A DNA stretch of 64,000 nucleotides. Source: Agromyces albus (GTDB taxonomy: Bacteria > Actinomycetota > Actinomycetes > Actinomycetales > Microbacteriaceae). The notes beneath the pieces were generated by a model. It was not told the origin of the DNA. It saw only the letters and a list, made by a program, of their open reading frames with translations, and made no database searches. A program made the translations under genes and the position numbers. This document shows positions 1 to 7,870 of the stretch, piece after piece (the first letter of the stretch is position 1; each line of letters opens with the position of its first letter). The stretch spans positions 1,550,001 to 1,614,000 of the forward strand of contig NZ_JAUSWX010000001.1 of NCBI RefSeq assembly GCF_030815405.1, written 5' to 3'.

Positions 1-261
1 CATCGGGTCGGCGTACTTCACGAGCACGGCGCCACGGGTCCAGGCCACGGCCTCGCCTTCCACCCTTCGTGGTTCCTCGTAGACGACTCGATACCGGACG
101 GATGCGATAACAGGGACCGGTTCGGGGGCCTCTGCGTGGGAGCCGGTGCGTCGGACTTCGGCGGTCGTCAGGCTGACCGGATTCCCGAGCTTTTCCTGCT
201 CGAGGCGGATCTCGTCGGCGCGTTCGTCAGCAGCGTCGGGGTACCTGCGGTTGCCGCCCAC
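1..261 (-). CDS. Unknown protein, C-terminus beyond the window edge
   Basis: Partial gene of unknown function that runs off the left edge. The start is taken as the GTG at 261, one base beyond the TGA of the preceding gene, a spacing that suggests translational coupling. The 87 visible residues are soluble: a charged, probably helical N-terminus (VGGNRRYPDAADERADEI) is followed by a beta-rich stretch (VPVIASVRYRVVYEE, then VAWTRGAVLVKYADP). No membrane segment, signal peptide or catalytic motif is visible. It continues the minus-strand series of conjugation genes, so it probably belongs to the ICE, but its role cannot be inferred and I do not recognise the family. Confidence 0.6.
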   Translation of the reverse strand, partial: MGGNRRYPDAADERADEIRLEQEKLGNPVSLTTAEVRRTGSHAEAPEPVPVIASVRYRVVYEEPRRVEGEAVAWTRGAVLVKYADPM

Positions 262-262
262 G

Positions 263-538
263 TCAGGCGTACGTCGCTTCGACGGTCCAGCCGCTCGGCG
301 CGTGGCGCAAGTCGAAGATGAGAACAGTGCCGTCGTCGGCGCGTCCGGTGACACGCCACCCAGGTGCCAGGAGCACGTCTGCTGGTGGGTGAGAGATACC
401 GCTCGGCCATTCGGGATTTCGGGGAAGTGAGGTGGGCTGGTCGATGACTCGGTAGCGCATACCGCGATGGACGAGTCGTGTTGGAAGGTCGGCGCCGTCC
501 AACCAAACGGTGACGGGCTCACCGTGTGTTGTGAGCAT
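263..538 (-). CDS. Small unknown protein in the ICE operon (91 aa)
   Basis: A 91-residue protein starting at an ATG preceded at good distance by a GAGGAGG ribosome binding site. It opens MLTTHGEPVTVWLDGADLP, has a basic patch (RLVHRGMRYRVID), a proline-rich middle, and ends in short alternating strands (VLIFDLRHAPSGWTVEATYA). This looks like a small all-beta fold, with no signal peptide and no membrane segment. It lies about 100 bases downstream of the SCO6880-like gene and one base before the next gene. The family is not recognised with confidence; its distant look to small proteins found beside error-prone polymerase genes is only an impression. An ICE accessory role is inferred from position alone. 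Confidence 0.65.
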   Translation of the reverse strand: MLTTHGEPVTVWLDGADLPTRLVHRGMRYRVIDQPTSLPRNPEWPSGISHPPADVLLAPGWRVTGRADDGTVLIFDLRHAPSGWTVEATYA

Positions 539-641
539 GCGGCCTCCTCAGAGATTCGAAGATATGTTCGAGGATAGGCCGAGGTGTCTCAACATGCAAC
601 GTCGGGCCTGGCGCCAAATCACCGGTGGGACGCTCTGCCAA

Positions 642-2104
642 TCACACGCTCCGACAGAGCGGCAGTGCCGCCGCAGTGAACGCCTGCGCCTGCTGTCCGA
701 CGAGTCGCCTGACCTCGCAAGACGCCTGAATAGCCACTTGCTCGATCGCAGCGACCGCGGCATCCAGTTCGTCGATGGTCGGCGCGGTAACGCACACGAG
801 CCCTGTAGTCCGCAGCACCCCATGGCCGGCCGTCAGATCGGCTTCTTGCTGCAGCACGTCGTCGTACTCGGCCGTCGCGGAGGCGTCCTCGATCTGCCCG
901 ATGCGGCGGCGTTGGTGGGCGTCGCTGATGAGCTCGGTCTTCTTCTTCCGTAGGTCCCGCGCGGCCTGATCGGCCCGAACCGGCAGGTAGTGCAGCGAGA
1001 CCGTCCGGAGCACCCCATTCGTGAAGACGAGCGGCGAGAGGAAGCCGGGGAACACCTGCGACCTGGGCCATGCGCTGATCCACAGGACGGCGTGGAACGC
1101 ACTGTCGGAGCGAAGCCGGTCCCACGACTCGGCGACAGCGACCGGCCCGGCGGTCGCGAGGTCCCGCCCGATAGAGGGATGCCGTTCGAGTTCGACGCCG
1201 ACATCCGGGTCGTAGGCGGTGCGAAGGAAGCTCGCGAGTTGGTCTGCGGATAGCCATCCATCGACGACAAGGTCGGCAGCCCGGAGCGCGCCGGTGACGG
1301 CGATCATCTCTTGGCGGAGCACGGTTGCGGCACCGCGCATGCCGCCGCCCGAGGTGCGGATCTGCCGGGCGGCGGCCCGCAAATCGAGGGAGAGGCTGAT
1401 AGTGGTCGCGTGTCGCTCGCCGGCCGGGCCCGCGCGCTCGATGAGCTCGCGGTAGGTCGACGCGGCCCAGCTGTCGTCGTGGATGCCGTGCCGTTCCCAC
1501 CATTCCGCGAGCCCGGTGCCGGAGTCGGGGAGAGTGCGTTCGGTGACTTGGAGGCGGGCGATGCGCCCGGAGCGGCAGGCGCCCGCGAGTACACGACCCC
1601 ATCCGGTGACCCGTCGGTGTTGTTCGCCGGGGTCGAGGAGCGCGAACGCGGGGTGCGAGACCGCAACGATCGCGGTGAGGGTCTGGGCGTGCGGGTCCTG
1701 AATCATCACCGCACCGGACTCGGGGTCGTGCCACTCGCGTAGGGGTGCGGCGTCACCGGGCAGCGCGAGGGTGCCAGCCGGTCGCGGGCGGATGATTCGG
1801 CGCCGATACGTGAGCTGCCCGCGGGCGGCGCGCCACAGCCAGCTGCTGGTGATCGGTACCCATTCGACGATCTTGCGTCCGCCGATGGGGATCGCCGCGA
1901 CGAATGCGGCCGTGCCCCAGATCGGGGCCGTCCACGCGATCCCGGACGCGCCCGCGGTGTACAGCGCGGTTACGAGGGTGAGCACCCGATCGCGAGCGCA
2001 ACGAGCTGGGGGAGCGAGAGTCCGAGCAGGATGCCCCGCCGGGTGAGCCTCGAGAACTGAATCGGGGCGAGGGTGTATTCGGGGCGTGTGGTGTCGGTGT
2101 CCAT
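642..2104 (-). pseudogene. SCO6880-like conjugation protein, one-base frameshift
   Basis: Actinobacterial SCO6880-family protein, a membrane-linked component of type IV secretion in integrative elements. The ATG at 2104, two bases after the upstream TGA, opens MDTDTTRPEYTLAPIQFS and a basic-hydrophobic N-terminus. After about 39 codons the frame stops, but a neighbouring frame continues at once with VLTLVTALYTAG and a second membrane segment (WTAPIWGTAAFVAAIPIGG), then a long soluble part ending LPLCRSV. The break is at a run of three G on the coding strand (1985-1987); a fourth G would restore one reading frame of about 487 residues, the usual family length. The total of 1463 bases is one short of a multiple of three. 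Either a real mutation or a homopolymer sequencing error. It follows trbL in the same operon. Confidence 0.85.
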
Positions 2105-2106
2105 GG

Positions 2107-3504
2107 TCAGACGTCCTTTCGTGCGCGGGCGGCGGCCGGCGATGCAGCATCCGGCATTGGCGCTGGCGTCGAGTGCCTTGAGGGTCCGAGAACCGGGGGC
2201 ACGGCTGAGGGAGAGGATGCCCCAATGTCGCCGGCGGAATCGACGTGTGAGTCGCTGATGTTCCCGACCGCTGTGCCGACCCGTGGTCCGGCCTGCGCCG
2301 CCGCGCCTGCAACTGCCGCACCGACAGCAACGCCTGCCCCAGCGACTCCGGCTGCAGCACCCGCGCCTGCCCCAGCCCCGGCCCCGGACGCCCCCGTGCG
2401 TGCTGCCGCGCTACTCGCCGCGCCGGTGCTCGAAGCGCCGGCTGGCCCGGCGCCGCCTCCCGTGGATGGCCCGCCGGATGTCGCCGCGGCGTGCCCGCCG
2501 CGCGTGGCCCGGCCGCCCCCGCCACCGCTCTCGCTGGGCCCGAGGATCTGCTTCGCAGCATCCGTCATCGGGCCGTTGGGAACCGGGACCGGTCGGTTCA
2601 GTGCCGACTTGGCCTCCTGCTCGCTGGACATGGCGTGGTGCATATCGAGGCCGACGAAGTTGAGGAACTTGTACGTGAGATACGGGGCGAACGCGGCGAT
2701 GAACATCAGCACGATCCCGGCGATCGGGTCGCTGATCGATGCGAGGTCAGCGTCGATCGGCGCAGATACCTGGGCGACCGCGACGAGGAAGATCACGACG
2801 AGGACGAGCTTGGACAGGATGAGCGCGATCACGAATGCGACCCATTTCGTGAACCACCCCTTCGCGGCATCCCACGTCGCACCGGCGAGCGCGACCGGCC
2901 CGAACACAATCGCCACCAGCAGCAGGGCCTTGCGGATCAGGAGCGAGAACCAGACGATCGCGGCCGCGCTGATTGCGAGTGCTGAGAGGAAGATCGTCAC
3001 GATCGCGCCCACACCTGGTGCGCCGATGTTGATCGTCGTGAGGCCGACGGCGAGGAGCGCGATCCGGTCGCCCATCCCTTCCATCGTGTTGCCAGAGGCT
3101 TGAACGACGCCTATTGCGAGTTGGTCGGTGATCTCGAGCAGCAGGCCGGTGATCGTGACGAGGACGAACGACCCTAGCACTGACTTCGCGAGCCCGAGCG
3201 CGGCGCGGGATAAGGCGCCAGGGTCGCGGTGCACGAGTCCGGTGATCAGTTGCATGCAGAAGAAGATCAGCGCGACGAAGACCGCCACGCCGAACAGCAC
3301 GTTGTAGACCGCGATGTAGCCGGGGTCGCTGAGGTCGACGAGCGTGGTCGTGTCGAAGGCGGTCCAGACCGCTTCGAACAACCAGGCTGCGGCGGCGCCC
3401 ATCGCGTGCGCGAGCCAATCAAACGGCGCTGCGACGAGGGATGCGGTGCCCTCGCCCACTGCGCCGCAGACCTCTGCGATGACGGGGATGTCGCAGACGC
3501 TCAT
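2107..3504 (-). CDS. TrbL/VirB6-like conjugal transfer membrane protein
   Basis: Polytopic inner-membrane channel component of the conjugative type IV secretion system, 465 residues. The N-terminal 300 residues hold about six hydrophobic segments, for example VYNVLFGVAVFVALIFFCMQ, SVLGSFVLVTITGLLL, AIVTIFLSALAISAAAIVWF, LLLVAIVFGPVALAG and FVIALILSKLVLVVIFLVAV, the pattern of TrbL/VirB6. After LNFVGLDMHHAMSSEQEAKS comes a low-complexity Gly/Ala/Ser/Pro tail of about 150 residues, as in many actinobacterial homologues. The start lies 42 bases downstream of the DUF6112 gene and the stop lies two bases before the SCO6880-like gene, so all three form one transcription unit. Its cognate ATPases are not in this window. 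Confidence 0.88.
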   Translation of the reverse strand: MSVCDIPVIAEVCGAVGEGTASLVAAPFDWLAHAMGAAAAWLFEAVWTAFDTTTLVDLSDPGYIAVYNVLFGVAVFVALIFFCMQLITGLVHRDPGALSRAALGLAKSVLGSFVLVTITGLLLEITDQLAIGVVQASGNTMEGMGDRIALLAVGLTTINIGAPGVGAIVTIFLSALAISAAAIVWFSLLIRKALLLVAIVFGPVALAGATWDAAKGWFTKWVAFVIALILSKLVLVVIFLVAVAQVSAPIDADLASISDPIAGIVLMFIAAFAPYLTYKFLNFVGLDMHHAMSSEQEAKSALNRPVPVPNGPMTDAAKQILGPSESGGGGGRATRGGHAAATSGGPSTGGGAGPAGASSTGAASSAAARTGASGAGAGAGAGAAAGVAGAGVAVGAAVAGAAAQAGPRVGTAVGNISDSHVDSAGDIGASSPSAVPPVLGPSRHSTPAPMPDAASPAAARARKDV

Positions 3505-3546
3505 CGCGCTCGACCTTGCGTGCCTGCTCAGATCGTCTCGTCCAGG

Positions 3547-3816
3547 TCAGACGGTCTGGCCGACAGTCCAGAAAAAGTTGATCAGCGTGACGGACGCTCC
3601 GCAGATGACCGCCGCCGCGCAGGAGACGAGGACGCCGAGCTTGCCGCGGGCGGCGAGATGCGGGTTCGAGGAGTTCGCGCCGAAGCCCCACACGATCGCG
3701 GAGCTGATCAGCGCCAAGACGCTGAGGATGAGGCCGACCGTCATCACCGCGCCAACGATGAGGCGCAACTGCTCGATGCCGGGAAGTCCGGTGCCGTTCG
3801 GATCGATGTCGATCAC
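3547..3816 (-). CDS. DUF6112 family small membrane protein, second copy
   Basis: An 89-residue protein with a GTG start at 3816 behind a GAGGAG ribosome binding site. It has a short polar N-terminus (MIDIDPNGTGLPGIEQL) and two membrane helices (LIVGAVMTVGLILSVLALI and LGVLVSCAAAVICGASVTLI) joined by a small basic loop. The topology resembles VirB2/TrbC pilins, and DUF6112 proteins are regularly found just before trbL in actinobacterial ICEs, so a pilin-like or channel role is a fair inference. It is the second DUF6112 gene in this window, about 30% identical by eye to the one at 9807-10073. The DNA upstream is inserted cargo, so the promoter of the downstream transfer genes has probably been lost or replaced. 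Confidence 0.8.
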   Translation of the reverse strand: MIDIDPNGTGLPGIEQLRLIVGAVMTVGLILSVLALISSAIVWGFGANSSNPHLAARGKLGVLVSCAAAVICGASVTLINFFWTVGQTV

Positions 3817-3878
3817 TGGAAACTCCTCGATCTAGTGGGTGTGGTCGACAGGAAGGTGCGCGGCATTCGCCACGAGGC

Positions 3879-4175
3879 TCACCGTGCAGACGCCAGATCG
3901 ATTGGCTTCTCCCGCCCGGGCCGAATTCTGCGGTGCAGATGAGCCACCTTTACCCGCGTCGCCGTCACAGGCGTTGTGCCGACCACATGCGGTTCCATGA
4001 CCTCCGCCACACTTTTGCGAGCCTCATGCTCGCCGCAGGGTTCCAGCCGTGGCAGGTGTCCCGGTGGACGGGGCATGCCAACGCCTCGACTACCGATGCG
4101 ATCTACGCCCACCTCTACCCCAGCGACTACGCCACGCAGATTGAGCGATTCGAGGCGTTCGTCGCGGAGGGCTAG
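3879..4175 (+). pseudogene. Tyrosine recombinase (integrase), C-terminal fragment
   Basis: Remnant of a phage/ICE-type tyrosine integrase. Only the C-terminal catalytic part survives: MRFHDLRHTFASLMLAAGF carries the H-x-L-R box, followed by WTGHANASTTDAIYAHLYPS, which holds the second active-site histidine (GH) and the nucleophilic tyrosine (in DAIYAHLYP), and a normal family ending (IERFEAFVAEG, stop TAG at 4173). The N-terminal SAM-like DNA-binding domain and the first catalytic arginine are absent and no start codon fits, so the fragment cannot recombine. Its opposite orientation to the transfer operon and its position inside the cargo block suggest it came from another element. The DNA upstream to about 3830 shows no further integrase similarity. 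Confidence 0.85.
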
Positions 4176-4405
4176 GGTGTGTCTCCTAATTCGCGTAACC
4201 ACACGACAATGGCGCTGAGGACCGCTCCACCTCGGTAGGTCAGGGCGAGTTTGTCGTAGCGAGTGGCGAGTCCTCGCCATTGCTTGAGTGTGTTGAATGA
4301 ACGCTCGATGACGTTGCGGCGCTTGTAGGCCTCCTTGTCGAGGTCGACCGGGCGGCCACCGTTTCGCCCGCGACGTTTCCGGTTCGTGACCTGGTCGAGC
4401 AGTCA
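4172..4405 (-). mobile_element. IS5-family transposase C-terminal remnant
   Basis: On the minus strand this stretch translates to the end of an IS5-type DDE transposase: GGRPVDLDKEAYKRRNVIER, then SFNTLKQWRGLATRYDKLAL, a hydrophobic tail (AVLSAIVVWLRELGDTP) and a stop at 4172-4174. The NVIERSFNTLKQWRGLATRYDK block contains the third catalytic acid (E of IERSF). No start, DNA-binding domain or first two catalytic acids remain, so it is a dead 3' end. The GGGTGTGTCTCC at about 4175-4187 is likely the IS terminal sequence. The IS end abuts the integrase fragment so closely that the two stop codons share bases, which places the insertion exactly at the end of that gene. Confidence 0.82.
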
Positions 4406-4690
4406 CGCACCGAGCAGGATGGAGTTGGCAGATCGGCACCGAGCTCAACATCACCGAACAGGGAGCGGTCAAGGGCGAAGCCGAGCACGTGAAGATCATT
4501 TCCGCCGCAAGACGGGGTCGACCGGGTGCCGTTCGAGACCGTGCGACCCGCGGCGCCGGTCGCATCCCGGCCGCAGACGTGGCTCTGGACCTCTACGAGG
4601 ACAACGAGAAGGGCGCTGAAGGGGCGGTCAGCCGAGCAAAACCCGAGGAATTCAGACCACTTGATCAACTCGATCTGGCACGGTTGCACC
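4406..4690. other. Remnant DNA without a recognisable gene
   Basis: No complete gene. One plus-strand frame reads as protein-like text (WQIGTELNITEQGAVKGEAE, then HVKIISAARRGRPGAVRDRA and VALDLYEDNEKGAEGAV) up to a stop near 4707. It lacks a start or upstream region and resembles the tail of a truncated gene cut by the IS remnant. I do not recognise it. The ribosome binding site and start of the NUDIX gene lie at its right end. Confidence 0.35.
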
Positions 4691-5113
4691 ATGAGCGAGA
4701 ACGTTGAGGCTGAAAACCAGGGACCACGGGCGGTAGCCGTCGTGCGTCGAGATCATGAGGTGCTGGTCATCAAGCGGCACTTCAACGGCACCGACTACGC
4801 AGTCCTGCCCGGGGGCAGTGTCGAATCAGGCGAGACCTTCGAAGAGGCGGCCTTGAGAGAACTGTGGGAAGAGAGCACCCTGCGTGCCCGGGTTGAACGG
4901 CAACTCCTGGCGGGGGAGCACAACGGGCGCGAAGCGCGCTACTTCCTCATGGCAGACGTCGTGGGAACACCCCGGCTCTCGGGTCCGGAGTTGGAGGCAC
5001 ACGGCCCGGACAACAGTTTCGAACTGATGTGGGCAGGACCCGATGATCTCCGTGAACTTGGCCTTCACCCCGCACACCTACAGACGGACCTACCCCTGCT
5101 CCTCGCCCTGTAG
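4691..5113 (+). CDS. NUDIX hydrolase
   Basis: A 140-residue NUDIX hydrolase, predicted to cleave a nucleoside diphosphate linked to another group with the help of Mg2+. The NUDIX box is clear at about residues 38-60: GGSVESGETFEEAALRELWE followed by EST, giving G-x5-E-x7-REL-x-EE, with the usual final glycine replaced by threonine. The preceding AVAVVRRDHEVLVIKRH strand and the LPGG turn are typical. The ATG at 4691 is chosen because family homology starts directly after it; the longer open frame upstream is remnant DNA. The substrate is unknown. It stands alone on the plus strand in the cargo block next to a GNAT acetyltransferase and a phosphotransferase. Confidence 0.85.
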   Translation: MSENVEAENQGPRAVAVVRRDHEVLVIKRHFNGTDYAVLPGGSVESGETFEEAALRELWEESTLRARVERQLLAGEHNGREARYFLMADVVGTPRLSGPELEAHGPDNSFELMWAGPDDLRELGLHPAHLQTDLPLLLAL

Positions 5114-5190
5114 CACGAGGAAGGTGGTGGCCGCCTTGTAATCGGCACGATGGCACGCCCACAGCGGCAGAAGCGGACACCTCAGCGCTA

Positions 5191-5700
5191 CTACACGCTG
5201 CGAATGAACATGAGCGTGGCGTCGTCGTCGATGCGGGCGTACGCACCCGGCTCGACAGGCTCATTGGCGTACATGATGCCGCGTCCGTCGGGCAGGTAAC
5301 CGCGTCGCACGTAGATGCGCTGGGCGGCGCCGTAGTCGGCATACAGGCCGACGCCCAGTCCAACTTTCGTGCTGCGCGCGGCGGCTGCCTCTTCGACGGC
5401 ATCGAGGAGGCGACTGCCAATGCCCCGATTGCGAAAGGTGGGCAGCACGTTGAGGTCACTGACCTCGGGGATGCCGACGTCGCGGAACGGTGGATATGCC
5501 GATGCCCAGAGCAACGTGCAGTAGCCCGCGAACTGACCGTTCAACTCAGCCACGAAGCACTGACGCGTTCCCTCGACAGCTTGCCGTGCGTATTTCTCGT
5601 ACTGGTCGACGGTTTTGCTCCATCCGAGCGCCTGGAACGCCGCGGCAATCACAGGCGCATCTTCCTCACGGAGTTCCCGGATCGTGATGGCATCGGACAT
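5191..5700 (-). CDS. GNAT family N-acetyltransferase
   Basis: A 169-residue GNAT protein, predicted to move an acetyl group from acetyl-CoA to an amine. The ATG at 5700 begins MSDAITIRELREEDAPVI, the typical first strand and helix. The acyl-CoA pyrophosphate-binding motif A is clear at VSDLNVLPTFRNRGIGSRLL (R-N-R-G-I-G matches Q/R-x-x-G-x-G), followed by motif B-like YGAAQRIYVRRGYLPDGRG. The substrate is not predictable; homologues are often misnamed streptothricin acetyltransferases. The open frame extends upstream without a stop into a dehydrogenase stub (5728-5856), so a fused product is possible. It converges with the NUDIX gene. Confidence 0.85.
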   Translation of the reverse strand: MSDAITIRELREEDAPVIAAAFQALGWSKTVDQYEKYARQAVEGTRQCFVAELNGQFAGYCTLLWASAYPPFRDVGIPEVSDLNVLPTFRNRGIGSRLLDAVEEAAAARSTKVGLGVGLYADYGAAQRIYVRRGYLPDGRGIMYANEPVEPGAYARIDDDATLMFIRSV

Positions 5701-5727
5701 GAGACTGAGCCTACGCATCGCCGACAG

Positions 5728-5856
5728 AGGCTTCCAATCGGTGCCGCAGATGCCGGCGCGCGCCACAGCGACGACGACCTGGCCAGCATCTGGCGTCGGC
5801 GGCGCAACGTCCTGCACGACACCAACACCGGAACGTGTCGCGAGAAACGCTCTCAC
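5728..5856 (-). pseudogene. Zinc alcohol dehydrogenase N-terminal stub, in frame with GNAT gene
   Basis: Codons read from the ATG at 5856 give MRAFLATRSGVGVVQDVAPP, then QVVVAVARAGICGTDWKP. This is the start of a medium-chain zinc-dependent dehydrogenase, where the C-G-x-D motif supplies the first catalytic zinc ligand. After about 43 residues homology stops and the frame passes through a short linker (LSAMRRLSL) into the start of the acetyltransferase gene. The rest of the dehydrogenase (GroES and Rossmann domains) is missing. This looks like a deletion or recombination junction that left the dehydrogenase start signals upstream of the acetyltransferase. Confidence 0.75.
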
Positions 5857-5904
5857 GAAGCAGACTCCTTCACCCCTGGGCCTCGAACACGGATGGATCT
5901 GGTC

Positions 5905-6816
5905 TCAGCGCCGCGTTGAGAGGCCGGTGACTCGTTCGCGGGCAGCGGTGATGGTCTGGTCGAGGAGATCAGGACGCTGGTCGTGGGCCCAGCGAACGAG
6001 GTCGACGGCGGCGAGGGTCTGCATCGCGTCGAGCTGGGGCCGCAGGGCGTCGAGGTCGACGCCGTATCCCTCGCTGAAGAACGTGAGCTCGTCATCGCGA
6101 GGGTTGTCGAGCCGATCATGGTCGCGAAGGAGGATGAGGAGATCGGTGTGCGGGACCGGCCCGGTGGCCGCCGATCCCCAGTCGATGAGCACAGGCGGTC
6201 GTCCGGGGTCAACCAGCAGATTGCGAAGGGCAAGGTCGCCATGGCTGAGCCCAAACTCGAAGGAGTGATACCTCAGTGACTCGACAATGCCCCGCACGCG
6301 TGACTGCTCTGCGCGATCGTAGACGCCGAGCTCCAGGAGGGGGTCCGCGTCATTGAGCGAGTCGACGTTGTAGTCCAGGTGCGCTCGCCATGCCGCGGGC
6401 AGATCACGGCCGAAACGGGAGAACAGTGCCTCGGGCGCGTCAGCGAGCGGAACTGTGTTGATGGTGCGGGCGTACTCGCCGAGAGTCCGCCAGAGCTCGG
6501 CGCTGCGGACGGTCTCACCATTGGCACCAGCGACAAACCTCTGGACGGAGTAGGCGACTGCGTTGACCACACCTACGCCGACAATGTCGGCAGTGGGGAT
6601 GGCATGCTCCCGGGCCCGCCCTGCACACCACGCCTCTATCGCGAACTCCTCGGCCCCCACCCGATCGCGTGGGGTGCGGATCACATACCGGTCGGCCCCG
6701 CTGCCAACGATGTTGACCTTGTTGACCACGCCGGGCCACGCAGGTTCCGAGATCGGTCCGGTCGGGAGTCCGTGGATCCGCGCCACCGCTCGTACGAGGT
6801 CGGTCTGACTGGTCAT
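5905..6816 (-). CDS. Aminoglycoside phosphotransferase-fold kinase (APH family)
   Basis: A 303-residue small-molecule kinase of the APH/choline kinase fold. Visible motifs are a glycine-poor N-lobe (VNIVGSGADRYVIRTPRD), the catalytic loop LSHGDLALRNLLVD (HGD...N, Brenner motif), and the metal-binding VLIDWGSA (DWG in place of DFG). Length and layout fit the family; the acceptor (aminoglycoside, choline, homoserine or other) cannot be told from sequence. The ATG at 6816 gives MTSQTDLVRAVARIHGLPTG, a usual start for this group. It follows the TIR gene by 66 bases on the same strand and precedes the GNAT gene, and could be read through from the defence operon. A resistance function is possible but not shown. 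Confidence 0.83.
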   Translation of the reverse strand: MTSQTDLVRAVARIHGLPTGPISEPAWPGVVNKVNIVGSGADRYVIRTPRDRVGAEEFAIEAWCAGRAREHAIPTADIVGVGVVNAVAYSVQRFVAGANGETVRSAELWRTLGEYARTINTVPLADAPEALFSRFGRDLPAAWRAHLDYNVDSLNDADPLLELGVYDRAEQSRVRGIVESLRYHSFEFGLSHGDLALRNLLVDPGRPPVLIDWGSAATGPVPHTDLLILLRDHDRLDNPRDDELTFFSEGYGVDLDALRPQLDAMQTLAAVDLVRWAHDQRPDLLDQTITAARERVTGLSTRR

Positions 6817-6882
6817 CCGACATTCTAACCTCGAGATTTCATGGCGGGGCTGCGCGCGACGGTCTCGCGGACGATCACCGCC

Positions 6883-7839
6883 CTAGAATGGTGTTTCGTC
6901 ATCAGCCCAACCACTCGGCTTCGGTTCGAACTTCTGAACGAGCTCGTTAACGAGCTTCGGGAGCAGCACTCCAGACATGTCCGCCTCGTACACCTGCCGA
7001 TTAGTTTCAACGGCGAACTTGATTCGATCGAGGCTTTCCTGTTCCCACTGATCGTGGCGGAAGATCGCTGGCCAAAGCTTCCTAGTGTTGTCGAAGCTTG
7101 GAGAAGTGACAAGGGCCTCGGCCAGCGCTCGCCGGACTAGTTCCGGTGGTTTAACGGATCGCACGACCGCGCGGAAGATCTCCTCCGCCGCTCGCCACTC
7201 GCCAGTACCACGCGTCGGATCGAGCTGTATGTCCTGAACCTCTTCGAGGAAGCCGTCGACGCCTCGCTCGAACTCCAGCTTGCGCCGCAGGGTCGCAACT
7301 GGCACTCCTCGCCCAAGTGCCCATCCGACCTCTTGATCACACCATTGGCTCTTGTGGAAGTCCTCATGAAGAACGGCGACCAGTATGTGACAGCTGCTCA
7401 GGCCAGACTTGATCACTTCACGCCATTGTCGGGAGGGCGTGATGTCCTTGTGGGCGACGAAGGCGCTGATGCCGAATTTGCTCAGTGATGACTGCACCTT
7501 GCCAACCCACTCCGCGTCTTCCCACTTGTGAGAGAGGAATACTCGGATCGGCTGATTCCCCCACGGGTTGTCGTCAGACGATATTGACACCGGGGCTTGC
7601 TCGCCGCCGACCAGATAGTCGTGAAGAGACTGAAGCGTGCTATCCGTGGCCTCGGCGATGGACCACGTCAGATATCTCTTGCGGCTGGCATCATCGCGGC
7701 TCCAACTTCCGTCACCGCTAAGCCCGAACTGGTCGAGCACCAATGTCGCGTCGTCGTCCATACGCGGAAGGAGCGCGTCAATAGAGGCCTTGATCAAAGG
7801 GATGCGCTCACCGGGCTTCATGACGACATCTTGCCGCAT
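6883..7839 (-). CDS. TIR-domain protein, putative antiphage NADase effector
   Basis: A 318-residue protein with three parts. Residues about 10-80 form a helical domain (DALLPRMDDDATLVLDQFGL ... ATDSTLQSLHDYLVGG) resembling the small N-terminal domains of AbiJ-like and other TIR proteins. Residues about 98-190 are a TIR domain (IRVFLSHKWEDAEWVGKVQS, then KFGISAFVAHKDITPSRQW). The C-terminal 120 residues are unrecognised. The WCDQE at residues 166-170 places Glu170 where catalytic NADases of this fold carry their glutamate, so NAD+ depletion or signal-nucleotide synthesis is plausible. The gene lies 31 bases after the 387-residue unknown, itself coupled to a DUF4365 gene, making it the third gene of an operon. 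No membrane segment. Confidence 0.85.
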   Translation of the reverse strand: MRQDVVMKPGERIPLIKASIDALLPRMDDDATLVLDQFGLSGDGSWSRDDASRKRYLTWSIAEATDSTLQSLHDYLVGGEQAPVSISSDDNPWGNQPIRVFLSHKWEDAEWVGKVQSSLSKFGISAFVAHKDITPSRQWREVIKSGLSSCHILVAVLHEDFHKSQWCDQEVGWALGRGVPVATLRRKLEFERGVDGFLEEVQDIQLDPTRGTGEWRAAEEIFRAVVRSVKPPELVRRALAEALVTSPSFDNTRKLWPAIFRHDQWEQESLDRIKFAVETNRQVYEADMSGVLLPKLVNELVQKFEPKPSGWADDETPF

Positions 7840-7870
7840 CTCTCCGCGACGCCCCCGTACGAACGCGGGG

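Noticed and set aside
619..1734. 371-residue Arg/Pro-rich frame within the SCO6880-like gene
   Set aside because: Composition typical of a shifted frame; the SCO6880 frame explains the DNA.
1..2104. Claim that the ICE has lost VirB4 and the coupling ATPase
   Set aside because: The minus-strand operon continues past the left edge, so these genes may be just outside the window.
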